Below are positions 16,563 to 26,036 of a stretch of DNA of 64,000 nucleotides, one piece after another. The notes under the pieces are model-generated. The model had not been told where the DNA came from and did not search any database. It saw only the letters and a list, made by a program, of their open reading frames with translations. The stretch's first letter is position 1. Every line of letters starts with the position of its first letter. Both the position numbers and the translations under genes were made by a program. The stretch comes from Hyphomicrobiales bacterium (GTDB lineage Bacteria > Pseudomonadota > Alphaproteobacteria > Rhizobiales > Rhizobiaceae), in NCBI GenBank assembly GCA_900471525.1, contig UCEZ01000015.1, positions 124,001 through 188,000 of the forward strand. Direction: 5' to 3'.

Positions 16563-19516
16563 GCTCCTTCCGTCTCTCCAAAGGCGGCCGTCTCGACCGC
16601 ACCAAGCCGCTCGATTTCACCTTCGATGGCAAGCCGATGCAGGGTCTTGCTGGCGACACGCTGGCCTCCGCGCTTCTCGCCAATGGCCGCCAGCTTGTCG
16701 GCCGCAGTTTCAAGTACCATCGCCCGCGCGGCATCCTGACGGCAGGCGCTGCTGAACCCAATGCCCTTGTGACGATCGGCGAAGGTGGACGCACGGAAGC
16801 CAATACGCGCGCAACGCTGGTCGAACTCTACAGCGGCCTGACGGCCCGCAGCCAGAACCGCTGGCCTTCCGTCGATTTCGACCTCGGCGCCGTCAACAGC
16901 CTGCTCTCGCCTTTCCTCGGCGCTGGCTTCTACTACAAGACCTTCATGTGGCCAGCGGCCTTCTGGGAAAAGGTCTACGAGCCGATCATCCGCAAGGCGG
17001 CAGGCCTTGGCCGCGCGACCTACGAGCCCGATCCGGACAGTTATGAAAAATGCTGGGCGCATTGCGACCTGTTGGTGATCGGCGCCGGCCCGGCCGGTCT
17101 CGCCGCAGCACTCACTGCTGGCCGCGCCGGCGCGCGCGTCATCCTAGCAGATGAAGGTTTTGAGCCGGGTGGCTCGCTCTTGTCCGAAACCGCAGTGGTC
17201 GGTGACAAATCCGCTGGCGATCTGCTGGCGCAAACGCTTGCCGAACTGACCAGCCTTCCCAATGTCCGTATCTTCTCGCGCACCACCGTCTTCGGCTGGT
17301 ATGACGGCAATGTCTTCGGCGCTGTCGAAAGCGTGCAGAAGAACACGGCCACCGTCGACCCGAACCGGCCGGTCGAACGCATCTGGCGCATTGCCGCCAA
17401 ACACGCGATCCTTGCCTCCGGGGCGGAAGAGCGGCCACTGGTTTTCGGTGGCAACGACATTCCGGGCGTTATGATGGCGGGGGCCATGCGCTCCTACCTC
17501 AACCGGCAGGCGATCGCCCCCGGCAAAGAGACGGTGATCTTTACCAATGATGAATCCGGCTACCGGACGGCGGCCGACCTGGAGGCGGCTGGTCTCGAAG
17601 TCGCCGCTATCGTCGATGCCCGCGCCAGCGGCGCTTCATCCTGGAGCGGTCGCGCACCCGTCTTCCCCGGTGCCATGGTGCAGGACGCCAAGGGCGGCAA
17701 GGCGCTCACCAGCGTCACCATCCTCAAAGGTGGCGCGCCGGTAACGATCAACGCCGACGCGCTTGCCATGTCTGGCGGCTGGAGCCCGATCATCCACCTT
17801 GCCTGCCATCGCGGCGCAAGGCCGGTCTGGTCGGATGCCAAAGCCGCCTTCCTCGCACCGGAAACACTGGATGGCCTGACCATTGCAGGTTCTGCAGCAG
17901 GCGTCGGCTCGCTCGAGGCCTGCCTTGCCGACGGTGCGGGAAAAGCCACAAGCGCCCTGCAAGCCCTGGGCCTCTCCAACACATCCGCCGCCTTCGCTCC
18001 TGCCACCGACACGACCATCGTCTCCAAGCCGCTGTGGTACGTACGTGGCGCAAAGGGCAAGGCCTTCGTCGACTACCAGAACGACGTCCACCTGAAGGAT
18101 CTCGGCCTTGCCGTCAGCGAAGGCTACGGCCATGTCGAGCTTGCCAAGCGCTACACCACCAACGGCATGGCGACCGACCAGGGCAAGCTGTCGAACATCA
18201 ACGCCATCGGTATTCTCGCCGAAGCGCGAAAGGTCTCGCCCGCCGATGTCGGCACGACGACCTTCCGCCCGTTCTATACGCCGCTCTCCTTCGGCGCCCT
18301 GACCGGCGCTTCGAAAGGCAAGCATTTCCAGCCGGTGCGCAAATCGCCGCTGCATGACTGGGCGAAGAAGAACGGCGCCGTCTTCGTCGAGACCGGTCTC
18401 TGGTATCGCTCCTCCTGGTTCCCGAAGGCTGGCGAAACGACATGGCGCGAAAGCGTCGATCGAGAAGTGCTCAATGTGCGCAAAAACGCTGGCATCTGCG
18501 ATGTCTCGACGCTGGGCAAGATCGAGATTTTTGGCAAGGACGCCGCCGAATTCCTCAACCGGATCTATTGCAACGCCTTCCTGAAGCTGCCCGTCGGCAA
18601 GGCACGCTACGGCCTGATGCTGCGCGAGGACGGCATGATCTACGACGACGGCACGACGAGCCGTCTTGACGAAAGCCATTTCTTCATGACCACCACCACG
18701 GCCTATGCGGCCGGCGTGATGAACCATCTGGAATTCTGCGCCCAGGCACTCTGGCCCGATCTCGACGTGCAATTCGCCTCCTCGACGGATCAATGGGCAC
18801 AGATCGCCGTCGCCGGACCGAAATCACGCATGATCCTGCAGACGCTCGTGGATGAGGACATTTCAGACGCGGCCTTCCCCTTCCTTGGTGCCAAGGAGGT
18901 TTCGCTCTGCGGCGGCACGTTGACCGGGCGCCTGTTCCGCATCTCTTTCTCCGGCGAACTGGCCTACGAGCTGGCGGTTCCTGCCGGCTACGGCGAAGCG
19001 ATTGCCGACGCGATCATGGAAGCGGGCAAGCCGCACGGTATCTGCCCCTACGGTGTGGAAGCCCTGGGGGTCATGCGCATCGAAAAAGGCCACGTTACCC
19101 ATTCCGAGATCAACGGCACGGTCATTCCGTCCGACCTGGGCTTTGCAAAGATGGTGTCCGCGACCAAGCCGGATTTCATCGGCAAGGCGATGCTGGCGCG
19201 CGAAGGCATGGTTGCGGACGACCGGCTGTCGCTCGTCGGCGTCAAGCCGCTCGATCCGGCGACCACCTTCAAGACCGGATCGCACATCCTGTCCGACGGT
19301 GCCACACCATCGCTGGAGAACGATCAGGGCTACGTCTCCTCCAGTTGCTACTCGCCCAACCTCGGCTCGACCATCGGCCTCGCCCTGGTCAAGCATGGGC
19401 CGAAGCGGCATGGCGAGCATGTCACTGTCTGGAACGACCTGAAAAACGAATACACCAAGGCCGTGCTCTGCAGCCCGGTCTTCTTCGATCCGGAAAATGG
19501 TAAGCTCCATGGTTGA
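16559..19516 (+). CDS. soxA: Heterotetrameric sarcosine oxidase alpha / N-methylglutamate dehydrogenase large subunit
   Basis: A 985-residue multidomain subunit. The N-terminal part (about 20-110) resembles a 2Fe-2S-type ferredoxin fold, followed by a dinucleotide-binding region with VIGAGPAGLAAALTAGRAGA near residue 177 and a second GAEERPLVFGG segment. The C-terminal half (about 600-985) is a GcvT-like aminomethyltransferase domain that binds tetrahydrofolate and captures formaldehyde as 5,10-methylene-H4F. That product can become the 10-formyl-H4F used by the nearby purU. Length and domain order match SoxA and MgdC. Confidence 0.93.
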   Translation: MSSFRLSKGGRLDRTKPLDFTFDGKPMQGLAGDTLASALLANGRQLVGRSFKYHRPRGILTAGAAEPNALVTIGEGGRTEANTRATLVELYSGLTARSQNRWPSVDFDLGAVNSLLSPFLGAGFYYKTFMWPAAFWEKVYEPIIRKAAGLGRATYEPDPDSYEKCWAHCDLLVIGAGPAGLAAALTAGRAGARVILADEGFEPGGSLLSETAVVGDKSAGDLLAQTLAELTSLPNVRIFSRTTVFGWYDGNVFGAVESVQKNTATVDPNRPVERIWRIAAKHAILASGAEERPLVFGGNDIPGVMMAGAMRSYLNRQAIAPGKETVIFTNDESGYRTAADLEAAGLEVAAIVDARASGASSWSGRAPVFPGAMVQDAKGGKALTSVTILKGGAPVTINADALAMSGGWSPIIHLACHRGARPVWSDAKAAFLAPETLDGLTIAGSAAGVGSLEACLADGAGKATSALQALGLSNTSAAFAPATDTTIVSKPLWYVRGAKGKAFVDYQNDVHLKDLGLAVSEGYGHVELAKRYTTNGMATDQGKLSNINAIGILAEARKVSPADVGTTTFRPFYTPLSFGALTGASKGKHFQPVRKSPLHDWAKKNGAVFVETGLWYRSSWFPKAGETTWRESVDREVLNVRKNAGICDVSTLGKIEIFGKDAAEFLNRIYCNAFLKLPVGKARYGLMLREDGMIYDDGTTSRLDESHFFMTTTTAYAAGVMNHLEFCAQALWPDLDVQFASSTDQWAQIAVAGPKSRMILQTLVDEDISDAAFPFLGAKEVSLCGGTLTGRLFRISFSGELAYELAVPAGYGEAIADAIMEAGKPHGICPYGVEALGVMRIEKGHVTHSEINGTVIPSDLGFAKMVSATKPDFIGKAMLAREGMVADDRLSLVGVKPLDPATTFKTGSHILSDGATPSLENDQGYVSSSCYSPNLGSTIGLALVKHGPKRHGEHVTVWNDLKNEYTKAVLCSPVFFDPENGKLHG

Positions 19517-20081
19517 TTTTGCTCTCGTTCACCGTCCTGCCCTTGCTGGTGCCAAATCCGGTTCATTCGGCGCGCCCGCAACCGGCAACCGGATCACGCT
19601 TGCGGCCCTGCCGGAAGGTCATGTGCTGCAGGTGCTCGGCTCCAAGGGAAGCGCGGGTCTTGAGGACCTGATCCGTCAGATCGCGGACGGCAACCAAACC
19701 GCCGCTCGTGCCTATGGCCCCGGACAGTGGTTTGTCGTCGGCGACGCAACGCTTTCGCCCACAGAGATCGCCGGCAAGGCAGCCCTGCTCTCGGGCAAGG
19801 CTTCCATCGCCGAACAGAGCCATGGCCGCATCAGGATCGGCATGAGCGGTGGATCCGTCGAAGCCGTCCTCGCCAAGGGCACGGCCGTCGATCTTGATCG
19901 CGCCAAATTTCCCGTCGGCCGTTCGGCAATGACTCTGATTGGCCATATCTCCGCGCTCATCACCCGCACAGGCGACGAGAGCTTCGAGGTCATGGTGCTG
20001 CGTGGCTTTGCCGAAAGCCTTTGGGATGAACTCATACAAATGAGCCTCGAGTTCGGCGTCGATGCAAGGGCAACCGTCTGA
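19509..20081 (+). CDS. soxG: Sarcosine oxidase gamma / N-methylglutamate dehydrogenase gamma subunit
   Basis: A 190-residue gamma subunit with a GcvT-like partial fold (ANGPGQWFVVG-type core and VDLDRAKFPVGRSAMTLIGH). It overlaps the end of soxA. The ATG at 19509 starts the family-like MVDFALVH; an in-frame ATG at 19497 is also possible. It completes the soxBDAG order seen in rhizobia. No terminator with a clear T-tract follows. Confidence 0.9.
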   Translation: MVDFALVHRPALAGAKSGSFGAPATGNRITLAALPEGHVLQVLGSKGSAGLEDLIRQIADGNQTAARAYGPGQWFVVGDATLSPTEIAGKAALLSGKASIAEQSHGRIRIGMSGGSVEAVLAKGTAVDLDRAKFPVGRSAMTLIGHISALITRTGDESFEVMVLRGFAESLWDELIQMSLEFGVDARATV

Positions 20082-20422
20082 ACGCCGGAGACGCCGGAAA
20101 ACGGCCTCAATTAAACCTCAATTGACGCTAACCTCGTTCTAAATCGTTTTTTGGCCCAAGTTTGGCTATTCGCGGCGTCAGTGGTGTCCGGCCCGTCGAT
20201 CTCAATCCAAATTTTCGATTGTTTCGCACCGGCTTTACCCACGGAAACGAGACATCTGTTCGACGCGTTTTGAACGAATCCGGCCGATTATTCGGCAGGA
20301 ATTGACACGGATGGACTGGCAGTTCCCGGCACGGGCAGGCGCTCCTTGAAAAAAGCGGACATGACCAAAGCGGGGCCAGGCTCCGCTTTTTCATTCCCCC
20401 TTTTTATGCAAGGAGAACGGCC
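20082..20422. promoter_or_regulatory. Gene-free leader region with alternative hairpins before a small conserved gene
   Basis: No supported gene. At 20367-20389, AAAGCGGGG can pair with CTCCGCTTT (loop CCAGG), followed by TT. The same 3' arm, extended as TCCGCTTTTT (20382-20391), can instead pair with AAAAAGCGGA at 20350-20359. The two structures exclude each other, a layout like an attenuator. It lies about 30 bp before the ATG at 20423, which has an AAGGAGAA Shine-Dalgarno. It could also be a plain upstream terminator. Confidence 0.4.
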
Positions 20423-20662
20423 ATGCCTACACACTCCTCCCCTCCCACGGGCCAGCCCAAATCCCGCCTCCACCGGTTTTCAATCGGTCAGAAGGTGCGG
20501 ATGAGAAATACCGTCGGTTTGTCGTTGCGTGATGAAACGATTTTTCGCATTCTCGCGACATTGCCCATCCGGGATGGTTCGCCGCAATATCGGATTCGCA
20601 CCGAAGGCGAGACCTACGAACGGGTAACGACGGAAGACAATCTCGAAGACGCAAAGGGATAG
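20423..20662 (+). CDS. Small conserved hypothetical protein (79 aa)
   Basis: A 79-residue protein with a good AAGGAGAA Shine-Dalgarno. The proline-rich N-terminus is followed by a compact core (FSIGQKVRMRNT, FRILATLPIRDGSPQYRIR) that looks like a small beta-barrel, and an acidic tail. I recall similar uncharacterised proteins in rhizobia, but no function is known to me. It precedes another small gene by 48 bp and may be co-transcribed with it. Confidence 0.75.
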   Translation: MPTHSSPPTGQPKSRLHRFSIGQKVRMRNTVGLSLRDETIFRILATLPIRDGSPQYRIRTEGETYERVTTEDNLEDAKG

Positions 20663-20710
20663 CGCCGCAAGCGCTCGCATTCCCACAGATCGACGGAGGA
20701 AGGACATCAC

Positions 20711-20854
20711 ATGGCCAAGGGACAAGTGAAGAGCAACAAGGAAGTCAGGAAGCCGAAAAAGGATAAGGTCGCCGCGAAAGCGCCGACGCCCTTTGGCTCG
20801 CTTGTCAAACAGGCGGAAACTCCGAAGAGCACCGGCGGCAAGCCGAAGGGCTAA
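20711..20854 (+). CDS. Very small lysine-rich conserved protein (47 aa)
   Basis: Translation from the ATG at 20711 gives 47 residues starting MAKGQVKSNKEVRKPKKDK and ending GGKPKG, with about a quarter lysine plus arginine and no hydrophobic segment. GGAGGAAGG lies a few bases upstream as Shine-Dalgarno, and a terminator follows the stop. Short basic proteins of this type are widespread in Rhizobiales. Nucleic-acid or ribosome association is only a guess from charge. Confidence 0.8.
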   Translation: MAKGQVKSNKEVRKPKKDKVAAKAPTPFGSLVKQAETPKSTGGKPKG

Positions 20855-20875
20855 TGGCTGTCCGATAGAAAGCAG

Positions 20876-20901
20876 AAAACCGGCGCCAGAACGCCGGTTT
20901 T
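20876..20901. terminator. Bidirectional rho-independent terminator
   Basis: A perfect 10-bp stem, AAAACCGGCG paired with CGCCGGTTTT, with a 6-nt loop. The A-tract and T-tract flanks let it end the 47-residue gene from the left and hutC from the right, whose stop is 2 bp away. Confidence 0.85.
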
Positions 20902-20902
20902 C

Positions 20903-21673
20903 TTATTTGGGCTGCGACGGCGTGAAATTGGCGACCAGCGCATGCCGTTCGCCGGGATAGATCAGTCGCACGTGGGTGATATAGACCCCGTTGGTCCACG
21001 TGCGCCGCTCGACCGTAAGGCAGGCGGTTCCGATCGCAATACCGAGAGCCTCCGCAACATGGCCGTCGGCCGATGCTGCCCGGATCGTATGTTCCGCCGC
21101 ACTCCAGGGAACCCTATTCAGCAGCCAAGGCCCCGGCGCCGTTTCCTCGAAACTCTCAGCTTCGGCCTCCGGCACGGCATTCAGATTGATCAAACGCTCT
21201 TCCAGGCAGAACGGGCGGCGCCCGGCGAAATGCCTGCAAGTCACATCAAGGATGGAAACCGAGGCAGTGAGACCCAGCCGCAGGCGGTCGTCAGCATTGC
21301 TCTTGCGTTTGGTTTTGGCCAGGAGACTGTAGTCGTAGGGCAGGCCGAGCGACTGAACTTCCAGTTTGATATCGCGGATTTCCAGCACCGCCGACTGCGC
21401 CCGCGGCTGCGTCACATAGCTGCCGGATTTGCGCCGGCGTTCGATCAGGCCAGTCTTTGCCAGCTGCGTCAACGCCTTGTTCACGGTCATCCGCGAGCAT
21501 TTGTACTGCTCGGCAAGATCAACCTCGAACGGAATGCGAAAGCCCGGCTGCCATTCGCCGGAGAGGATGCGGTCCTCGATATCGCCGAGGATGCGCTGAT
21601 GCAGAGACAGGTCGCTTGTCGTCTCGACAAGCGACGTCTCAACATTCGGATCGGCATCCTGCAATTTCACCAC
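20903..21673 (-). CDS. hutC: Histidine utilisation repressor, GntR/HutC family
   Basis: A 256-residue repressor. The GntR winged helix (about residues 25-95) has FRIPFEVDLAEQYKCSRMTV and NKALTQLAKTGLIERRRKSGSYV. The UTRA effector domain follows (about 100-245), where HutC proteins bind urocanate, the inducer. It lies downstream of hutF on the same strand, so it is probably autoregulated. The likely operator is the palindrome in the hutF/hutI promoter region at 23160-23171. Confidence 0.93.
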   Translation of the reverse strand: MVKLQDADPNVETSLVETTSDLSLHQRILGDIEDRILSGEWQPGFRIPFEVDLAEQYKCSRMTVNKALTQLAKTGLIERRRKSGSYVTQPRAQSAVLEIRDIKLEVQSLGLPYDYSLLAKTKRKSNADDRLRLGLTASVSILDVTCRHFAGRRPFCLEERLINLNAVPEAEAESFEETAPGPWLLNRVPWSAAEHTIRAASADGHVAEALGIAIGTACLTVERRTWTNGVYITHVRLIYPGERHALVANFTPSQPK

Positions 21674-21762
21674 ACACTCACCTTCAACAAACCTGTTTGG
21701 TCCTAGCAGACATTATTCGGCGCCGCTTGTCCGGAAAAGATGGGGACGCCGAATTGGGCCGC

Positions 21763-23103
21763 TCAAGCGAGAAGCTCGCGCATCACCGTGCGGAATCGTG
21801 CCGATATCTCATCCCGCCGGTAATGCCGCCCAGCTTCGACCTGTTTGCGGCCCGCGACCCAGACACTATCTGGCTTCGTCCCGTTGGCAAAAAGCCACGA
21901 ATCCAGCGCCACATCATCGGCGAGATCGCCGTCCGGCGCCTGCAGACTGACGAAATCCGCCGGATTGCCGGCTGCGATCCCTGTTTTGGTCGCCATGGCG
22001 ATACCGCCGCCTTCCACCGCGCCGTCGAACAAGGCCCGGCCGGTCGATTGGCCGGGTGCGGCCAGAACATTGCGGGAGCGATGCGCGAGGCGCTGCGAAT
22101 ATTCAAGCTGCCGCAACTCGTCCGGAAGGCCGATCAGGACATTGGAATCCGAGCCGATGCCGAATTTTCCGCCCGCTTCGCCGAACACGACCGCGTTGAA
22201 CGTGCCGTCGCCAAGATTAGCCTCCGTCACCGGGCAAAGCCCGGCGATCGCCTTGCTTTCAGCCATGCGGCGGGTCTCGTCATCCGTCATATGCGTTGCG
22301 TGGATCAGGCACCAGCGGTGATCGAGGCCGACATTATCGAGCAGCCATTCGACCGGCCGCGCACCGGACCAGGCAATGCAATCCTCCACTTCCTTGACCT
22401 GCTCGGCCACATGAATATGGATCGGTCCGTCCTTTGCCATGGCGACGACGGCCGTCAATTCTTCCGGCGTCACCGCCCGCAGGCTATGCGGCGCCACGCC
22501 CACGCGCCCACCCGGTAACGCCTTGACCGCGAAGCGGCAGCCGTCAAGCAGCCGCTCGAAGCTCTCGACCGTGTTGATGAACCGGCGCTGGCCCTCGTTC
22601 GGAGCGGCGCCACCGAATGTCGAATGCGCATAAAAGACCGGAAGCAGCGTCAGACCGATACCTGTCTGCGAGGCCGCCGCCGCAATCCGCTGAGCCATCT
22701 CGGAAATATCGGCATAGGGGCTGCCGTCGATATCGTGGTGGAGATAATGGAATTCACCGACACGGGAAAATCCGGCTTCCAGCATTTCCATGTAGAGCTG
22801 GCTGGCAACAGCCTCGACGTGATCCGGCGTCATCGACAGGGCGAAGCGATACATCACATTGCGCCAGCTCCAGAAGCTGTCGGCACCAGGTCCGCGCGTT
22901 TCCGCAAGCCCCGCCATGCCGCGCTGGAATGCGTGGCTGTGCAGGTTCGGCATGCCGGACACAAGGATATCGTGGTGCTCGTCGCCTGCCTGTACTGCAA
23001 CACCCGTTTCGACGGAGGCAATCCGGCTGCCCTCAATCGTCAGCCGCACATTCTTCTGCCATCCCGCCGGCGTCAGAGCCGATTTCACATGAATGCTGGT
23101 CAA
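21763..23103 (-). CDS. hutF: Formimidoylglutamate deiminase
   Basis: An amidohydrolase-superfamily enzyme that converts N-formimidoyl-L-glutamate to N-formyl-L-glutamate and ammonia. Metal-binding motifs are PNLHSHAFQRGMAG, HIHVAEQVKEV, HATHM and GSDSNVL. The frame is open to a GTG at 23142. I prefer the TTG at 23103 because AGGAAGG sits about 8 bp before it and the protein then begins TSIHVKSALTPAGW, as in other HutF proteins. Together with hutG it gives the five-step histidine route. It shares a divergent promoter with hutI. Confidence 0.93.
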   Translation of the reverse strand: MTSIHVKSALTPAGWQKNVRLTIEGSRIASVETGVAVQAGDEHHDILVSGMPNLHSHAFQRGMAGLAETRGPGADSFWSWRNVMYRFALSMTPDHVEAVASQLYMEMLEAGFSRVGEFHYLHHDIDGSPYADISEMAQRIAAAASQTGIGLTLLPVFYAHSTFGGAAPNEGQRRFINTVESFERLLDGCRFAVKALPGGRVGVAPHSLRAVTPEELTAVVAMAKDGPIHIHVAEQVKEVEDCIAWSGARPVEWLLDNVGLDHRWCLIHATHMTDDETRRMAESKAIAGLCPVTEANLGDGTFNAVVFGEAGGKFGIGSDSNVLIGLPDELRQLEYSQRLAHRSRNVLAAPGQSTGRALFDGAVEGGGIAMATKTGIAAGNPADFVSLQAPDGDLADDVALDSWLFANGTKPDSVWVAGRKQVEAGRHYRRDEISARFRTVMRELLA

Positions 23104-23159
23104 GGCCTCATCCCTTCCTGACTGTCGCCACAAAAAAATCACTTGCGCTCATTTTCTTT

Positions 23160-23171
23160 ATGTCTATACAT
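23160..23171. promoter_or_regulatory. HutC-type operator in the divergent hutF/hutI promoter
   Basis: The near-perfect palindrome ATGTCTATACAT lies between the two divergent hut operons. It matches the TGTNTANACA-like form of HutC operators described in other proteobacteria. On the plus strand TTGCGC (23144-23149) with a 16-bp spacer to TATACA puts the -10 inside the palindrome, so repressor binding would block both directions. Confidence 0.7.
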
Positions 23172-23201
23172 AATAGCACGAAAAGGAAAGGCTAGAAAAC
23201 G

Positions 23202-24452
23202 ATGTCTTCCATAAAATCGACACCAGACGGGTCCCGGCCAACCGCTTGCGATCGCCTTTGGCGAAACGCGCGGCTCGCAACCTTGAACCCTTCCTTGCCG
23301 GGCCTCGGCCTCATCGAGAACGGCGTCATCGCCGTCGAAGACGGTCGCATCGTCTATGCCGGCGGCGAAGCAGACCTGCCTTTCTCCGTTGAAAATGCCG
23401 CCGACATTATCGATTGCGACGGCCGCTGGATCACGCCCGGCCTGATCGATTGCCACACGCATCTGGTTCACGCCGGAGACCGCGCCAACGAATTCGAAAT
23501 GCGGCTCGCGGGCGCAAGCTACGAGGAAGTGGCGCGCGCCGGCGGCGGTATCGTTTCCTCGGTGCGCTCGCTACGCGAAGCCAGCGAAGACGAACTGGTA
23601 CGCCAGACCGTTCCCCGCCTGGACGCCCTGATGGCCGAAGGCGTGACCACCGTCGAAGTCAAGTCCGGCTACGGCCTCGACCTGGAAAACGAGGCGAAGG
23701 CCCTGCGCGCTGCGCGCCGCCTTGGCGAAGAACGCGACGTGGCTGTTCGCACCACCTTCCTCGGCGCCCATGCGCTGCCGCCGGAATATAAGGGCGACAA
23801 GGCCGGTTATATTGCCAAGGTCGTCGGCGAAATGCTGCCGGCGATAGCCGCCGAAGGGCTTGCTGATGCGGTCGACGGCTTCTGCGAAGGCATCGCCTTT
23901 TCGACCGACGAGATGCGGCTGGTCTTCGATGCGGCGAAGGAGCATGGTCTGCCGGTCAAGCTGCATGCCGACCAGCTGTCAAACCTTCACGGCGCAGCCC
24001 TTGCCGCCGAATATGGCGCGCTGTCGGCCGATCATCTCGAATATACCGACGAAGCCGGCGCGCAAGCGATGGCAAAAAGCGGCACGGTTGCTGTCATCCT
24101 GCCCGGTGCGTTCTATTTCATCCGCGAGACGAAGAAGCCGCCGATCCACCTGTTCCGCAAGACAGGCGTTGCGATGGCGATCGCGACCGACAACAACCCT
24201 GGCACCTCGCCGCTGACTTCGCTGCTTTTGACCATGAACATGGCGGCGACTCTGTTCGACATGACGGTCACAGAATGTATTGCCGGCGTGACGCGGGAGG
24301 CGGCGCGCGCGCTGGGTCTGGTCGACGAGGTGGGGACGCTCGAACCCGGAAAATGGGCCGATTTCGCCATCTGGAATATCGAGCGACCGGCCGAACTCGT
24401 CTACCGCATGGGCTTTAATCCGCTGCATGCGCGCGTCCGCAACGGGCATTGA
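23202..24452 (+). CDS. hutI: Imidazolonepropionase
   Basis: A 416-residue amidohydrolase that opens 4-imidazolone-5-propanoate to N-formimidoyl-L-glutamate. Motifs include [20 protein letters not shown] (metal HxH), [17 protein letters not shown], and [11 protein letters not shown] with the catalytic Asp. The start follows AAGGAAAGG. It opens the plus-strand hut operon, 48 bp before hutH. Confidence 0.96.
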   Translation: MSSIKSTPDGSRPTACDRLWRNARLATLNPSLPGLGLIENGVIAVEDGRIVYAGGEADLPFSVENAADIIDCDGRWITPGLIDCHTHLVHAGDRANEFEMRLAGASYEEVARAGGGIVSSVRSLREASEDELVRQTVPRLDALMAEGVTTVEVKSGYGLDLENEAKALRAARRLGEERDVAVRTTFLGAHALPPEYKGDKAGYIAKVVGEMLPAIAAEGLADAVDGFCEGIAFSTDEMRLVFDAAKEHGLPVKLHADQLSNLHGAALAAEYGALSADHLEYTDEAGAQAMAKSGTVAVILPGAFYFIRETKKPPIHLFRKTGVAMAIATDNNPGTSPLTSLLLTMNMAATLFDMTVTECIAGVTREAARALGLVDEVGTLEPGKWADFAIWNIERPAELVYRMGFNPLHARVRNGH

Positions 24453-24500
24453 AATTGGAGACGCGTGAGCCTGGCTCCGCGCATTGGTGAGGACTGACTT

Positions 24501-26036
24501 ATGACACTTATTCTTCAGCCGGGCTCCGTCCCGCTTTCGACACTCGAAACCATCTACTGGACCGGCGAGCCAGTCCGGCTTGATCCCTCCTTCGACAAGG
24601 GCATCGAGAAGGCCGCCGCCCGCATCGCCGAGATCGCGGCCGGCAATGCACCGGTTTACGGCATCAACACCGGCTTCGGTAAACTGGCGAGCATCAAGAT
24701 CGACGCTGCCGATGTCGCCACCCTGCAGCGCAACCTGATCCTCTCGCACTGCTGCGGTGTCGGCCAGCCGCTCGCTGAAAACATCGTTCGCCTGATCATG
24801 GCGCTGAAGCTTGTCTCTCTCGGACGCGGCGCATCGGGCGTCCGGCTCGAACTCGTCCGCCTGATCGAGGGCATGCTCGAAAAGGGCGTCATCCCGGTCA
24901 TCCCGGAAAAGGGCTCCGTCGGCGCATCCGGCGATCTCGCGCCGCTCGCCCATATGGCAGCGGTGATGATGGGCGAAGGCGAGGCCTTCTTCAATGGCGA
25001 GCAGCTTGCTGGTCGCACGGCGCTTGAACGTGCCGGCCTTACCCCGGTCGTGCTGGCCGCAAAGGAAGGACTGGCACTGATCAACGGCACCCAGGTCTCC
25101 ACGGCGCTGGCGCTTGCCGGCCTGTTCCGCGCCCACCGCGCTGCCCAGTCCGCTCTGATCACCGGCGCGCTTTCGACCGATGCAGCCATGGGTTCCTCGG
25201 CACCGTTCCATCCCGATATCCATACGCTGCGCGGCCACAAGGGCCAGATCGACGCCGCCGCCGCCTTGCGCGGCCTGCTCAAGGGCTCGGTGATCCGCGA
25301 AAGCCATATCGAAGGCGACGAGCGGGTTCAGGATCCCTATTGCATCCGCTGCCAGCCGCAGGTCGACGGCGCCTGCCTCGATCTCCTGCGCTCCGTGGCC
25401 CGGACACTGGAAATCGAAGCCAACGCCGTCACCGACAATCCGCTGGTGCTGTCCGACAATTCCGTCGTCTCCGGCGGCAATTTCCATGCCGAGCCGGTCG
25501 CCTTCGCCGCCGACCAGATCGCGCTCGCCATCTGCGAAATCGGCGCCATCTCGCAGCGCCGCATCGCGCTTTTGGTCGATCCGGCGTTGAGCTACGGCCT
25601 GCCGGCGTTTCTCGCCAAGAAGCCCGGCCTCAATTCCGGCCTGATGATCGCGGAAGTCACGTCCGCCGCGCTGATGTCGGAAAACAAGCAGATGTCGCAT
25701 CCGGCCTCGGTCGATTCGACGCCGACCTCGGCCAACCAGGAAGACCATGTCTCCATGGCCTGCCACGGCGCCCGCCGCCTGCTGCAGATGACCGATAACC
25801 TGTTTTCGATTGTCGGCATCGAGGCGCTGACAGCAGCCCAGGGCATCGATTTCCGCGCACCGCTCGTCACCAGCCCGGAACTGACCAACGCCATCGCGGC
25901 GATCCGCAAGGTCGTCCCGACACTGGAGATCGATCGTTACATGGCGACCGATCTCAAGGCAGCGAGCGATCTTATTGCTACCGGCGCGCTGAACGCTGCG
26001 GTTTCCGCTGGCATTCTTCCGATATTGGAGGCTTGA
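24501..26036 (+). CDS. hutH: Histidine ammonia-lyase
   Basis: A 511-residue lyase that makes trans-urocanate and ammonia from histidine. Ala142-Ser143-Gly144 in [14 protein letters not shown] cyclises to the MIO cofactor. Tyr53 (VYGINTGFG), His83 (LSHCCGVG), the Asn in NGTQ, the Tyr in [11 protein letters not shown] and the Glu in NQEDH complete the active site. Its stop codon directly abuts the hutG ATG. It serves as a functional reference for the altered paralogue at 31356-32849. Confidence 0.97.
   Translation: MTLILQPGSVPLSTLETIYWTGEPVRLDPSFDKGIEKAAARIAEIAAGNAPVYGINTGFGKLASIKIDAADVATLQRNLILSHCCGVGQPLAENIVRLIMALKLVSLGRGASGVRLELVRLIEGMLEKGVIPVIPEKGSVGASGDLAPLAHMAAVMMGEGEAFFNGEQLAGRTALERAGLTPVVLAAKEGLALINGTQVSTALALAGLFRAHRAAQSALITGALSTDAAMGSSAPFHPDIHTLRGHKGQIDAAAALRGLLKGSVIRESHIEGDERVQDPYCIRCQPQVDGACLDLLRSVARTLEIEANAVTDNPLVLSDNSVVSGGNFHAEPVAFAADQIALAICEIGAISQRRIALLVDPALSYGLPAFLAKKPGLNSGLMIAEVTSAALMSENKQMSHPASVDSTPTSANQEDHVSMACHGARRLLQMTDNLFSIVGIEALTAAQGIDFRAPLVTSPELTNAIAAIRKVVPTLEIDRYMATDLKAASDLIATGALNAAVSAGILPILEA

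Noticed and set aside
20060..20110. Possible terminator after soxG (ACGCCGGAGACGCCGG)
   Set aside because: The sequence is a short direct repeat rather than a stable inverted repeat, and no T-tract follows.
23979..25766. Minus-strand frame of 595 codons over hutI/hutH
   Set aside because: Antisense to two unmistakable histidine-catabolism enzymes; no recognisable domain.
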